From positions 33,891-97,890 of the forward strand of contig DCLA01000053.1 of assembly GCA_002320815.1 (NCBI GenBank): 64,000 bases of DNA. Reading direction: 5' to 3'. The DNA is from Myxococcales bacterium UBA1660 (GTDB lineage: Bacteria > Myxococcota_A > Polyangia > Polyangiales > Houyiibacteriaceae). A program made the translations under genes and the position numbers. Every line of letters begins with the position of its first letter. Position 1 is the stretch's first letter. Below the pieces are notes generated by a model, which saw only the letters and a list, made by a program, of their open reading frames with translations, did not search any database and was not told where the DNA came from. Below, in pieces: positions 1 through 8,221 of the stretch.

Positions 1-2
1 GA

Positions 3-671
3 CGGATCCATCGGCGACCGGGGGAGACGCCGAACGCGCGGGCGGAGCTCCTGGTCGAGCTCTGCGAACGCCATCGGCAGCTCGTCGGTGCGCCGCCGCC
101 CACGCCGACGCTGCCCATCGCCCGGGTGGAGCCCGAGGTCGAGGCCTACCGCAGTCGGGCCGACCCACCCCGCTTCGAAGCCCACTTCCGAACCCGGCGC
201 GGCCTCGACGGCGAGGGCCGCAGCCGGAGCACCCAGCGCTTCAACGGCTTCGGCGCGGTCGCTCTGACCTCCGCGCTGGGAGCGGCCACCGGGATCGCCG
301 TCGGCGTCCCCTTGGTCTTCCTCGGCGGGCTGGTGGGCGCCGGCGTGGGGATGGTGGGCATGGTCGGCGCGGCCTTCCTGCCCATGGGCTACACCGTCCA
401 GGCCGTCCGCCGCGAAGACGACGCGGCGGTGCTCGAGGTGCTCACCACCCGCGGCCGCCTGCACCTTCCGCGAGAGCGGTCCTGGGTGGGCCTACGCAAC
501 CTGCCGGGGAGCGACTTCCCCGGGGAGGTCTGGCTCTTCGGTCCCGGCTTCGAAGAACCGCTCATGACCACCCCGCCGGGCGACGCGCCGCGCGAGGTGG
601 TGTTGGCGCTCGAGCACGCCTTCGGCCTCACGCTCTGCGAGCGCACGGCCGAAGAGCTCAGCCTCGGATGA
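3..671 (+). CDS. C-terminal part of a hypothetical membrane-associated protein (5' truncated by window edge)
   Basis: The reading frame is open from the first bases of the window to the TGA at 669-671. A GTG at 126 would give 181 residues, but the upstream frame also reads as plausible protein (an ELLVELCERHRQL-type helix), so the true start is probably outside the window. The middle holds one long hydrophobic Gly/Ala/Val stretch that could cross the membrane once or as a hairpin; the last 70 residues are soluble and look like a small beta-rich domain. The 3' end overlaps the convergent helicase gene by 14 bp. I do not recognise the family. Confidence 0.6.
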   Translation, partial: RIHRRPGETPNARAELLVELCERHRQLVGAPPPTPTLPIARVEPEVEAYRSRADPPRFEAHFRTRRGLDGEGRSRSTQRFNGFGAVALTSALGAATGIAVGVPLVFLGGLVGAGVGMVGMVGAAFLPMGYTVQAVRREDDAAVLEVLTTRGRLHLPRERSWVGLRNLPGSDFPGEVWLFGPGFEEPLMTTPPGDAPREVVLALEHAFGLTLCERTAEELSLG

Positions 672-3600
672 GCTGCCGGAGCTCGTCGGAGTCCATCCGC
701 GCCGCCAGCTCGCCGCCACTGAGGAGGGCGTCCGCGAGCTCCCGCTTGTCGCGGTGCAGCGCCAGGACCTTCTCCTCGATGGTGTCCTGGGCGACCAGGC
801 GCACCACGGTGACCGGCTTGTCCTGACCGATGCGGTGCGCGCGGTCGCTGGCCTGATCCTCGACCGCCGGGTTCCACCACGGATCCAGATGGATCACGTA
901 GTCGGCCGCGGTGAGGTTCAGGCCGGTGCCGCCGGCCTTGAGCGAGATGAGGAAGAGGGGCGCGTTGCCCTCCTGCCACTCGCGCACCAGCGAGCCGCGG
1001 CGTCGCGCCGGGGTGCTGCCGTCGAGGTAGAGGCTCTCCACGCCGCGCAGGTCCAGGGCGCGGCGGACGAGCCCCAGGTGCGAGGTGAACTGGCTGAAGA
1101 CCAGCGCGCGGTGCCCGCCCTGCTGGAGGTCGGCGATGAGCTCCAGGAAGGCGTCGAGCTTCGCAGAGCTCCCGTCCCAGCGCTCGGTGACCAGCCGCGG
1201 GTGACAGGCCAAGCGCCGCAGGCGAGTGATGGCCGCGAGGAGCGCGAAGCGGTCGCCCTGACCGGAGGCGTCCGCCACCAGCGCGTCGACGGCCTCGGTG
1301 CGCATCGCGTCGTAGAGGGAACGCTCCGCCTCGCCGAGCTCGACGGGCAGCACGACCTCGGTCCGCGGGGGCAGCTCGGTGGCCACCTGCGCCTTGGTGC
1401 GTCGGAGCAGGAAGGGCCGCAACCGGCGCGCGAGCTTCTCGCGGATGGCCGCGTCGCCATCGCGCTCGATGGGTAGGGCGTAGTGACTCCGGAAATGCGG
1501 CCAGGGTCCGAGGAGCCCGGGGCTGATCACCCGGAAGAGGCTCCACAGCTCGCCCAGGTGGTTCTCCAGCGGCGTACCGGTCAGGGCCAAGCGCCACTTG
1601 GAGTCGAGCTGCCGCGCGGCCTTGGCCCGCTGGGTGCGCGCGTTCTTGATGGCCTGGGCCTCGTCGAGGACCACCGAGCCGAACTGGACCGCGCCCAGCT
1701 CCTCGCCGTCCCGGGCGAGGACGTCGTAGCTGGTCAGCAGGAGCACACCGGGGCCGGCGCCCTCGAGCTCCACCGCGCGCTTGGGCCCGTGGTAGACGCG
1801 GACCTCCAGCTCGGGGGCGAAGCGCTGGGCCTCCTCCCGCCAGTTCTCGATCACCGACGTGGGCGCCACGACCATGCTGGGGCCCTCGTCCTTGCGGTAG
1901 AGGAGCATGGCCAACGCCTGGACGGTCTTGCCGAGACCCATCTCGTCGGCGAGACAGGCGCCCGCGCCCCAGGAGGCCAAGCGGGCCATCCACTGGAAGC
2001 CCGAGCGCTGGTAGTCTCGGAGCTCCACGGTGAGGCCGTCGGGCGGCTCCGGCGCCAGCGAGTCCGCCTCGCGCATCCGCCCGAGCACCTCGCCCCAGGC
2101 GTCGTCGGCTTCGATCTCGCCGAGCCCGTCGGCGAGCTCCTCGACCACCTCGAGCTGAGCGAGACCGACGGCGACCTCGTCCTTCTGCTTGCCCTGGAGC
2201 ACCAGCGCGTCGCTGCTCGCCTCGAGGCGCTCGCGGAGCGTCTTCTCGATGCGCGCGTAGCGGTTGGCGGTCACCTGCACGAAGCGGCGACCGGCGCGCA
2301 CGGCCTCGAGGAGCGCGGCCAGCGAGACGGTCTTGCCCTCGACCTCGACGCCGCCGCCGAGCCCGAAGAGGTCGCCCGCGCGCCGCACCTGCACCTTGAG
2401 GGCGCCGGTGGTGCTCATGCGCCATCCACGGCTGCCCTCGGGCCACTCGAGAGAGACGTCCTCGCGCTCGCCCAGGGCCCACACGATCTCCAGCGCCTGG
2501 TCCAGGTCGGGGATCCGGTGGCGAATCCGCGGCCCGAGGCCCACGGAGTCGGCCACGGCCCGCGCCTGCTCCCGCTCGGCGCCGAGGTCCCGGCGGACGT
2601 GGACGCGCTCGTTGGCCTCGGCGGCGAAGACCGTCTGCGGACCCTCGCCGGCCTTCCAGAAGGGACCGGTGGGCAGCGGCCGCACCCCGAAGGTCATCTG
2701 CAGCCCGAGGTCGTCGGGCTCCAGGCGCACCACCATCCGGCCGTCGCCCTCCCGGGCCTCGCCGCGGAGCGCGGTGGGGACCTGGAGGCCCGCGTCGGGC
2801 TGCACCCGCGCCAAGCTGGTCAGCAGGCGCCCCTCGACGCTGGGCGGCACCACCGCGCGGTGGTCGGCCACCGCCCGGGCCATGGCCCGGACGCGCTCAC
2901 CGACGTGGGCCACCAGCACGGCGCCCTCGTCTTCGACGAGCGAGGCGAGCCACTCGTGGTCCCCGAAGTGGTCCACCTCGGTGTCGCCCATCCGCAGCGC
3001 GACCCGGTACCCGCCCTCGGCGGGTTCCAGGGCGAAGATGGGCGTGACCTCCTGGACGGCCAGCCGGTCGGCGGTGCGACCCAGGGTGACCACCGGGTGG
3101 CCCACCAAGGCCTCCAGCACGTGGGCGTGGCGCCAGGCCTGCCGCGGGTCGTCGCCGGCTTCCTCGGCACGCACCAAGCGCTCCAGCGCCTGCCGATCCC
3201 GGTCGGTGGTGGCCCGGTGCTCCACGAGCTGCCGCGCCTGCATCTCGGCGCCCTTGGACCAGCCCCGCTTGGTGCGCTTCTGGAGCACCGCGGTGACATT
3301 GATCCGGCCGGCGGCCTCGGAGCTGACGCGGTAGCCCACCCGCTGCTCGACGGGGGCCTCGTCGCCGATGGTCTGGGCGACGCGCTCGATCGAGTCGACC
3401 AGCCGCTCCCAGCTCGGGCGCCCCAGGGCGCGCAGGAGCGCCGGCCGCAGCGGGCTCGCCGGGTCGTGGATGGCGTCCATGGTCCACTCCAGCACCACCC
3501 GGTGCTCGTGGTGGCCGTGGACCTCGTCGAGATGGAGCGGCAGCTCCTCGTACCCGGTGAAGGGCAGGCTGAGCTCCATGGAGCCCTTGCGCCCGGTGAG

Positions 3601-4326
3601 CACCACGCGCGCGCCCGGGGGCTCGCGGGTGATGGTCAGCTCCGGTCGCCCCAGGGGCGCCGGTCGGTCGGAGGCCGCGTCGAGGCGCGAGAGCGCGTCT
3701 TCGAGCCGGATGGAGAGCACCCGCAGCGGATGCTCCGTCGGCCGGGTGGTCCAGATCTTCGCCCGGTGCTTCTCCAGCTCCTTGCGGCGGATGGCCCAAC
3801 GCAGGTAGGCGATGACCGCCTTCTCCGGGCTCGGTCCGCCGTACACGCCCCGGGCCCGCAGGAGCTCGGCCACGGTGCCCTCGGTCCGGCCGATGGACCA
3901 GGTCATCCCCGGGTCGGCCAGCGCGAAGGCGCTCGCCGCCGGATCGCCCAGGCGCTCGGCGACGCCCTGATCGGCGGCCCAGGCCTCGATGGCCTTCACC
4001 GTCCGCGGCGCGTCCCCGGTCTTGCCCAGGATCTCGTTGTGGTGGGCCACCACGTTCCACCGCCACGGCGGCTCGTCGGGCGCGGCGACGAACGCGCGCA
4101 CCGCCTCCACGATCTGCTCGCGACGGGTGGGGCTCAGCTGCCGCTCGATGAAACGGCTGACCGCCCCGTGCTGCAGGAAGGGCCCCAGGGTGGCCACGCT
4201 GACTTGCCGGGAGATCTCGCCCAGGAGGTCGGCCACGGCCGGTTCGGCCACGCGGGCAACGACCTCGTCGATCTTGCGACCTTCGAGACCGGCGGCGGAG
4301 ACCTCGTTCTTCAACTCGGAGAGCAC
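658..4326 (-). CDS. SNF2/SWI-type DEAD-like helicase (HepA/RapA-like ATPase)
   Basis: A 1,222-residue cytoplasmic double-stranded DNA translocase of superfamily 2. The C-terminal half holds the SNF2 ATPase in the right order: Walker A LADEMGLGKT near residue 795, a DEAQ box (VVLDEAQAIKN) near 889, LTGTPLENHL, and the helicase C motifs GGTGLNL and DRAHRIGQ near 1163. The N-terminal 700 residues are poorly conserved and resemble the accessory region of bacterial SNF2 proteins. The start is a GTG at 4326 behind a G-rich stretch. Bacterial members have roles in transcription recycling or DNA repair; there is no nuclease or methylase beside it, so nothing here ties it to defence. It is probably monocistronic. 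Confidence 0.93.
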   Translation of the reverse strand: MLSELKNEVSAAGLEGRKIDEVVARVAEPAVADLLGEISRQVSVATLGPFLQHGAVSRFIERQLSPTRREQIVEAVRAFVAAPDEPPWRWNVVAHHNEILGKTGDAPRTVKAIEAWAADQGVAERLGDPAASAFALADPGMTWSIGRTEGTVAELLRARGVYGGPSPEKAVIAYLRWAIRRKELEKHRAKIWTTRPTEHPLRVLSIRLEDALSRLDAASDRPAPLGRPELTITREPPGARVVLTGRKGSMELSLPFTGYEELPLHLDEVHGHHEHRVVLEWTMDAIHDPASPLRPALLRALGRPSWERLVDSIERVAQTIGDEAPVEQRVGYRVSSEAAGRINVTAVLQKRTKRGWSKGAEMQARQLVEHRATTDRDRQALERLVRAEEAGDDPRQAWRHAHVLEALVGHPVVTLGRTADRLAVQEVTPIFALEPAEGGYRVALRMGDTEVDHFGDHEWLASLVEDEGAVLVAHVGERVRAMARAVADHRAVVPPSVEGRLLTSLARVQPDAGLQVPTALRGEAREGDGRMVVRLEPDDLGLQMTFGVRPLPTGPFWKAGEGPQTVFAAEANERVHVRRDLGAEREQARAVADSVGLGPRIRHRIPDLDQALEIVWALGEREDVSLEWPEGSRGWRMSTTGALKVQVRRAGDLFGLGGGVEVEGKTVSLAALLEAVRAGRRFVQVTANRYARIEKTLRERLEASSDALVLQGKQKDEVAVGLAQLEVVEELADGLGEIEADDAWGEVLGRMREADSLAPEPPDGLTVELRDYQRSGFQWMARLASWGAGACLADEMGLGKTVQALAMLLYRKDEGPSMVVAPTSVIENWREEAQRFAPELEVRVYHGPKRAVELEGAGPGVLLLTSYDVLARDGEELGAVQFGSVVLDEAQAIKNARTQRAKAARQLDSKWRLALTGTPLENHLGELWSLFRVISPGLLGPWPHFRSHYALPIERDGDAAIREKLARRLRPFLLRRTKAQVATELPPRTEVVLPVELGEAERSLYDAMRTEAVDALVADASGQGDRFALLAAITRLRRLACHPRLVTERWDGSSAKLDAFLELIADLQQGGHRALVFSQFTSHLGLVRRALDLRGVESLYLDGSTPARRRGSLVREWQEGNAPLFLISLKAGGTGLNLTAADYVIHLDPWWNPAVEDQASDRAHRIGQDKPVTVVRLVAQDTIEEKVLALHRDKRELADALLSGGELAARMDSDELRQLIRG

Positions 4327-4363
4327 GTCGCCCCCCCGTAGCAGGTATGGCGCCGAAAGCCCG

Positions 4364-4945
4364 TCACGTCTCGGTCGCGGTCAGCCATTGGCGGCGTGGA
4401 GCGGGCTCGAAGGCCCGGAAACGATCGAGGAGCGTCGCCGGGTCCTCGGCGGCCAAGAGCAGGTCCCGGCTGAGCTGCGTCATGAAGCCCTGCTCCACCG
4501 AGCGGTCCAGGAAACGGAGCAGCGGCGCCCAGTACCCGGCCACGTCCAGGACGCCGCAGGGTTTGGCGTGGATCCCGAGCTGGGCCCACGTGAGGACCTC
4601 GAAGAGCTCCTCGAGGGTCCCGAGCCCGCCGGGCAGAGCCACGAAGGCGTCGGCGCGCTCGGCCATCATCGCCTTCCGCTCGTGCATCGAGTCCACGATG
4701 ATCAGCTCGGTCAGGCCCGGGTGCGCCAGCTCGCGGTCGCGCAGCGCCCCCGGCAAGATGCCCACCACGGAGCCGCCGGCGGCGAGCGCGGCGTCGGCCA
4801 TCGCGCCCATCAGGCCCACACGGGCGCCGCCGTAGACCACGCCCAGCCCGGCTTCGGCGATCGTCCGTCCCAGGGCTCGCGCCGCGTCCAGGTAGACGGG
4901 ATCGGAGCCGGGGTTCGACCCGCAGTAGACGCAAACGGCGCGCAT
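4364..4945 (-). CDS. LOG family protein (TIGR00730 nucleotide 5'-monophosphate phosphoribohydrolase)
   Basis: A 193-residue Rossmann-like protein. It has the LOG signature in the expected place: VYGGARVGLMG at 37-47, MHERKAMM at 87-94 and PGGLGTLEE at 105-113. Family members cleave the N-glycosidic bond of nucleoside monophosphates, releasing a base and ribose 5-phosphate; plant and some bacterial members activate cytokinins, but in bacteria the substrate is often AMP or unknown. The length is typical and the ATG at 4945 is well placed. The helicase gene lies 37 bp downstream on the same strand. The substrate cannot be read from sequence. Confidence 0.92.
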   Translation of the reverse strand: MRAVCVYCGSNPGSDPVYLDAARALGRTIAEAGLGVVYGGARVGLMGAMADAALAAGGSVVGILPGALRDRELAHPGLTELIIVDSMHERKAMMAERADAFVALPGGLGTLEELFEVLTWAQLGIHAKPCGVLDVAGYWAPLLRFLDRSVEQGFMTQLSRDLLLAAEDPATLLDRFRAFEPAPRRQWLTATET

Positions 4946-5097
4946 GAGCCGTTGGGTCTAGCACCCGCGGACCGATCGTGCTCATGGGCCCGACGATCGG
5001 GCCGCGCTCGATCGGCGCAGCAGCGGAACCCGGTGGAGTAATCCCAGTGGCCCATCGAGTGCGCGGTGGTCCGGTCGGGCCAGCAGCCGCGACCGGT

Positions 5098-5259
5098 TCA
5101 CGCGCGGTCCACGTGGACCAGCGGTGTGCCGTCCATGTCGCGGTCGACGGTGACGTTCCACGGCCGACAACACACGTCGCAGTCCTGCACGAGGCGCCCG
5201 CGGGTCTCGGGGTCGACCACCAAGAGCTGGCCCTGGAAGCACCAGGGGCACACCACCAT
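5098..5259 (-). CDS. CPXCG motif-containing cysteine-rich small protein
   Basis: A small zinc-ribbon-like protein with CPWC near the N terminus and CDVCCRPW about 25 residues later, the arrangement of the CPXCG cysteine-rich family (the usual Gly of CPXCG is Phe here). The start is uncertain: ATG at 5259 gives 53 residues, while in-frame GTG codons at 5274 and 5310 give 58 and 70. The 5310 GTG lies only 5 bp after the halogenase stop, so the gene is very likely co-transcribed with the halogenase. No function is established for this family; the four spaced cysteines imply metal binding. Confidence 0.78.
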   Translation of the reverse strand: MVVCPWCFQGQLLVVDPETRGRLVQDCDVCCRPWNVTVDRDMDGTPLVHVDRA

Positions 5260-5315
5260 CACCTCGTCGTCCACCTCTCCGTTCTGCCATCCCTCGCCCC
5301 GCTCCGCCACGCCGC

Positions 5316-6914
5316 TCAGGCGCGCACCGAGCGAAGCAGATGGTCGTGGACTCCGGTCCCGGTGGTCCCCGAGCGCGGCCCGACCGCTCCGCCTTCGGTG
5401 CGCTCCGCCGCTCCCGAGAGCCACGAGCCCGGCGCCATCAGCGCCTGCAGATGGGCCGGCTCGGCGTCCAGCACCTGCAGCGCGTCGGCCTGGAGCAACG
5501 CCCAGCGGAGCAGCCGTTCGTGGGCCGCCGTCCGCGCCCGCCACGCCGCGGCGTCGACCGCCGGCGTCAGCGGGCCGTGGGCCGCTCCCTGACCCAGCAG
5601 CGGCGTCATCACGCCGCTGAACCCGAAGGCCGGATCCGCCGCGGGATGGACCGCGCCGCCCGCGTGCAGGAAGGGCCCCTCCCTCGCCACCCGCTCCGCG
5701 ACGGCGTCCAGCGCGCCCAGCGTCGCCGCCGCGCGCGCGTGCTCCCAGAAGGGCGTCTCGCGGCGGTGGTTGTACCGGTAGTGCAGCGCCAGGAACGACG
5801 CGAGGTAGTCCCAATGACCGGCCAGGGCGCGGTTCGCGGCCTCGACCTGCGGCTCCCCGGCCAACCCCCGCGTCAGCCGCACGATGCTGGCGATCACCAG
5901 GTGCAGCGCCGTCGACTCCAGCGGCTCCACGAAGCCCTGGGCGTTCCCCAGCGCGACCACGTTGCGATCCCAGAAGCGCTCGCGGCGCCCCGAGCGGAAG
6001 CGCACCAACCAGGGCTCGTTGGCCTCCGGTTCCCGCCGAAGGAGCTCGGCGGCGGCGACCTCGTCGTCCAGGAAGGCGGAGGCGAAGACGTAACCGCGGT
6101 GGTCCTCGCCGCGCACGGGGATCCGCCAGCACCAGCCGGCGTCCATCGTCTCCGCGGTGGTCGCGGGCGCCGTCTCGCTCTGGAGCACGGTGGTGACCCA
6201 CGCGCGGTCGCAGAGGAGCCGATCGCCATGGTCGACCCAGGGGTTCCCCAGCGCCTCCACCAGCACGCCGCGGAACCCGCTGGCGTCGACGTAGAGATCG
6301 AAGGTCCGTCGCTCCCCGCTCTCGAGCCGCAGCGCGCGGACCCCCTCGGGGCCGACCTCGACCTCGGCCAGGGTCGCCTCCTCGCGCGCGATGCCCCGCT
6401 CGTCGGCCGCGGCGGCGAGGAAGGCCAGGAAGCGCGCGTTGTCGAGGTGGTAGGCGAACTTCACCCGATCCAGCAGGGACACCGTGCGCCCATCGGGGCC
6501 GCGCAACACCGGGGCCGCGCCGCGCTCGACCAAGCGCGCGACCCACGACTGGTTCCCCAGGTGCCCGTCGTGCGCCAGCGCCTCGATGGGGTCGGCGTCG
6601 CCGAAGGGGTAGACGAAGCGATGCGGCGCGGGGCGGCCCCAGAGGAAGTCGATGCCCAGCTTGAAGGTCGGCCGGACCTCCCGGAAGAAGCGCACGGGAT
6701 CGAGCCCCAGGGTCCCGTGCAGGAAGGGCGGCATCAGGGTGGTCGTCGCCTCGCCCACACCGATGGGCGGGATGGCGCTCGAGGCCAATACCGTCACCGC
6801 GAGCCGGGGGAACCGGCGCCGGAGCGCGAGGGCGGCCAAGAGCCCCGCGGTCCCCCCGCCGACCACCCCGACGCTCCCGGGCCCCTCGCCGCCCAGCCAT
6901 GTCTCGTTCGCCAT
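5316..6914 (-). CDS. Flavin-dependent tryptophan halogenase family protein
   Basis: A 532-residue protein with the marks of the flavin-dependent halogenase family: an N-terminal dinucleotide fold VGGGTAG (17-23), a lysine in PTFKLGIDF near residue 84 that matches the HOCl-channelling catalytic Lys, the diagnostic GWCWRIP (GWxWxIP) near 261, and EPLESTALHL that packs on FAD. Family members need FADH2 from a separate reductase and chlorinate or brominate tryptophan or another aromatic. No reductase, NRPS or PKS is adjacent, so the substrate is open; many stand-alone myxobacterial and proteobacterial homologues are uncharacterised. It is followed by the CPXCG gene in the same transcription unit and divergent from the histidine kinase across 86 bp. 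Confidence 0.9.
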   Translation of the reverse strand: MANETWLGGEGPGSVGVVGGGTAGLLAALALRRRFPRLAVTVLASSAIPPIGVGEATTTLMPPFLHGTLGLDPVRFFREVRPTFKLGIDFLWGRPAPHRFVYPFGDADPIEALAHDGHLGNQSWVARLVERGAAPVLRGPDGRTVSLLDRVKFAYHLDNARFLAFLAAAADERGIAREEATLAEVEVGPEGVRALRLESGERRTFDLYVDASGFRGVLVEALGNPWVDHGDRLLCDRAWVTTVLQSETAPATTAETMDAGWCWRIPVRGEDHRGYVFASAFLDDEVAAAELLRREPEANEPWLVRFRSGRRERFWDRNVVALGNAQGFVEPLESTALHLVIASIVRLTRGLAGEPQVEAANRALAGHWDYLASFLALHYRYNHRRETPFWEHARAAATLGALDAVAERVAREGPFLHAGGAVHPAADPAFGFSGVMTPLLGQGAAHGPLTPAVDAAAWRARTAAHERLLRWALLQADALQVLDAEPAHLQALMAPGSWLSGAAERTEGGAVGPRSGTTGTGVHDHLLRSVRA

Positions 6915-7000
6915 CGCTGCGGCGAGCGTAGCCGATCGCCGCCCTGGCTCCCTGTCCCCGATTCGGGTAACGCTGGCTTTGGCGGGTCATACACACGACA

Positions 7001-8221
7001 ATGAGTTCCGTGGAACAGGGAATGGGGGGTACGGGAGCGATGCACGTCGCTCTCGCGGGGGTGGCTCGCCTGCGGGCCTTGGCGGAGACCGGTCTGATGG
7101 GGGGCGCGTCGAAACCGACCCTCGACCGCTTCGTGCGCCTCGGTCGGACCGCGCTGGAGATCCCGGTGACCGCGGTCTCCCTGGTGGACGACAGCTGCCA
7201 GTTCTTCGCCAGCGCCGCCGGCCTGCCCGACCCCGACGCGCGCACCCTGCCGCTCTCCCACTCCTTCTGCAGCCACGTGGTCGTCTCCCACGAGCCGCTG
7301 ATCTTCACCGACGCCCTCGAGCACCCCACGCTCCACGACAACCCGGCCATCGCCGACCTGGGCGTCCGCGCCTACGCGGGCTTCCCCATCACCACCGACG
7401 ACGGCCACGTGCTGGGCAGCTTCTGCGCCATCGACGTCCAACCCCACCCGTGGACCGAGCGCGAGCTGGCCATCCTCGAGGATCTCTCCCTGGCGGTGAG
7501 CGCGGAGATGGATCTCATCCGCCGGGCCCACCGCGCCGAACGCTCCGAGCGCCAGCTCGCCCAGGCCAATGTCTCCCTGGTCCGCGCGTCGGAGCCGGCC
7601 CGCCGGACCCGCGGCGTGCTCCACGACCTGGCCACGCCCCTGAACACCCTGGTGCTGGGCCTGGAGCACCTCGAGGAGCACGAGGGCGTCCGCGAGCTCG
7701 ACGAGGTCCTGGAGACCGTGGAGATCCTCTGCCGCAGCGCGCGCCACGCGAGCGCGGTGCTCGCCGAGGGCCGCGCGCCCCAGAGCTTCCCGGTGAACCT
7801 CGACGTGGGCGCGCTCCTCCGCGAGGTCTGCGTCGACCTCCGGCGCACCGGGTCGCCCATCGAGTGCGTCACGCCGCCCGATGGGCTGCTGGTCCAGGCT
7901 GACCGCACCGCCATGCGGCGTTGCTTCGAGAACCTCCTCTCCAACGCGAGCCGCTTCGCCCGCTCGCGGATCGTCGCCGACGCCACGGGCATGGGCGAGC
8001 TGGTGACCATCAGCGTCGAGGACGACGGCCAGGGCCTCCCCGACGCGGACGACTACCAGCGCGTCTGGGACGAACGCTCCCGCTTCCACGGCGAGCTCTC
8101 CCGCCAGGGCCTCGGGCTCTCGGTCGTGCGCGAGCTCGTCGAGAGCCTGGGCGGCCAGGTCGCCGCCCTCCCCTCCGAGCTCGGCGGCGCCCGCTTCGTC
8201 CTCCGGCTCCCGCGGTCCTGA
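7001..8221 (+). CDS. GAF-domain sensor histidine kinase
   Basis: A 406-residue cytoplasmic kinase with no membrane segment. An N-terminal GAF domain spans roughly 35-170, with SHSFCSHVV and YAGFPI as typical signatures. The H-box VLHDLATPLN puts the phosphorylated His near residue 208. The HATPase follows: N-box ENLLSNA, G1 DDGQGLPD near 340, and G2 GLGLSV. The H-box reads HDLATPLN rather than HELRTPL, a variant seen in soluble kinases. No response regulator is adjacent, so it is an orphan. ATG 7001 is used; in-frame ATGs further on, before MGGTG and MHVAL, the latter behind GGGAG, are alternatives. It is convergent with the GH43 gene with no spacer. Confidence 0.9.
   Translation: MSSVEQGMGGTGAMHVALAGVARLRALAETGLMGGASKPTLDRFVRLGRTALEIPVTAVSLVDDSCQFFASAAGLPDPDARTLPLSHSFCSHVVVSHEPLIFTDALEHPTLHDNPAIADLGVRAYAGFPITTDDGHVLGSFCAIDVQPHPWTERELAILEDLSLAVSAEMDLIRRAHRAERSERQLAQANVSLVRASEPARRTRGVLHDLATPLNTLVLGLEHLEEHEGVRELDEVLETVEILCRSARHASAVLAEGRAPQSFPVNLDVGALLREVCVDLRRTGSPIECVTPPDGLLVQADRTAMRRCFENLLSNASRFARSRIVADATGMGELVTISVEDDGQGLPDADDYQRVWDERSRFHGELSRQGLGLSVVRELVESLGGQVAALPSELGGARFVLRLPRS

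Noticed and set aside
389..2482. Long Arg/Gly-rich minus-strand frame inside the SNF2 gene
   Set aside because: It is a shadow of the helicase frame in GC-rich DNA; its composition is not protein-like, and the other frame has intact ATPase motifs.
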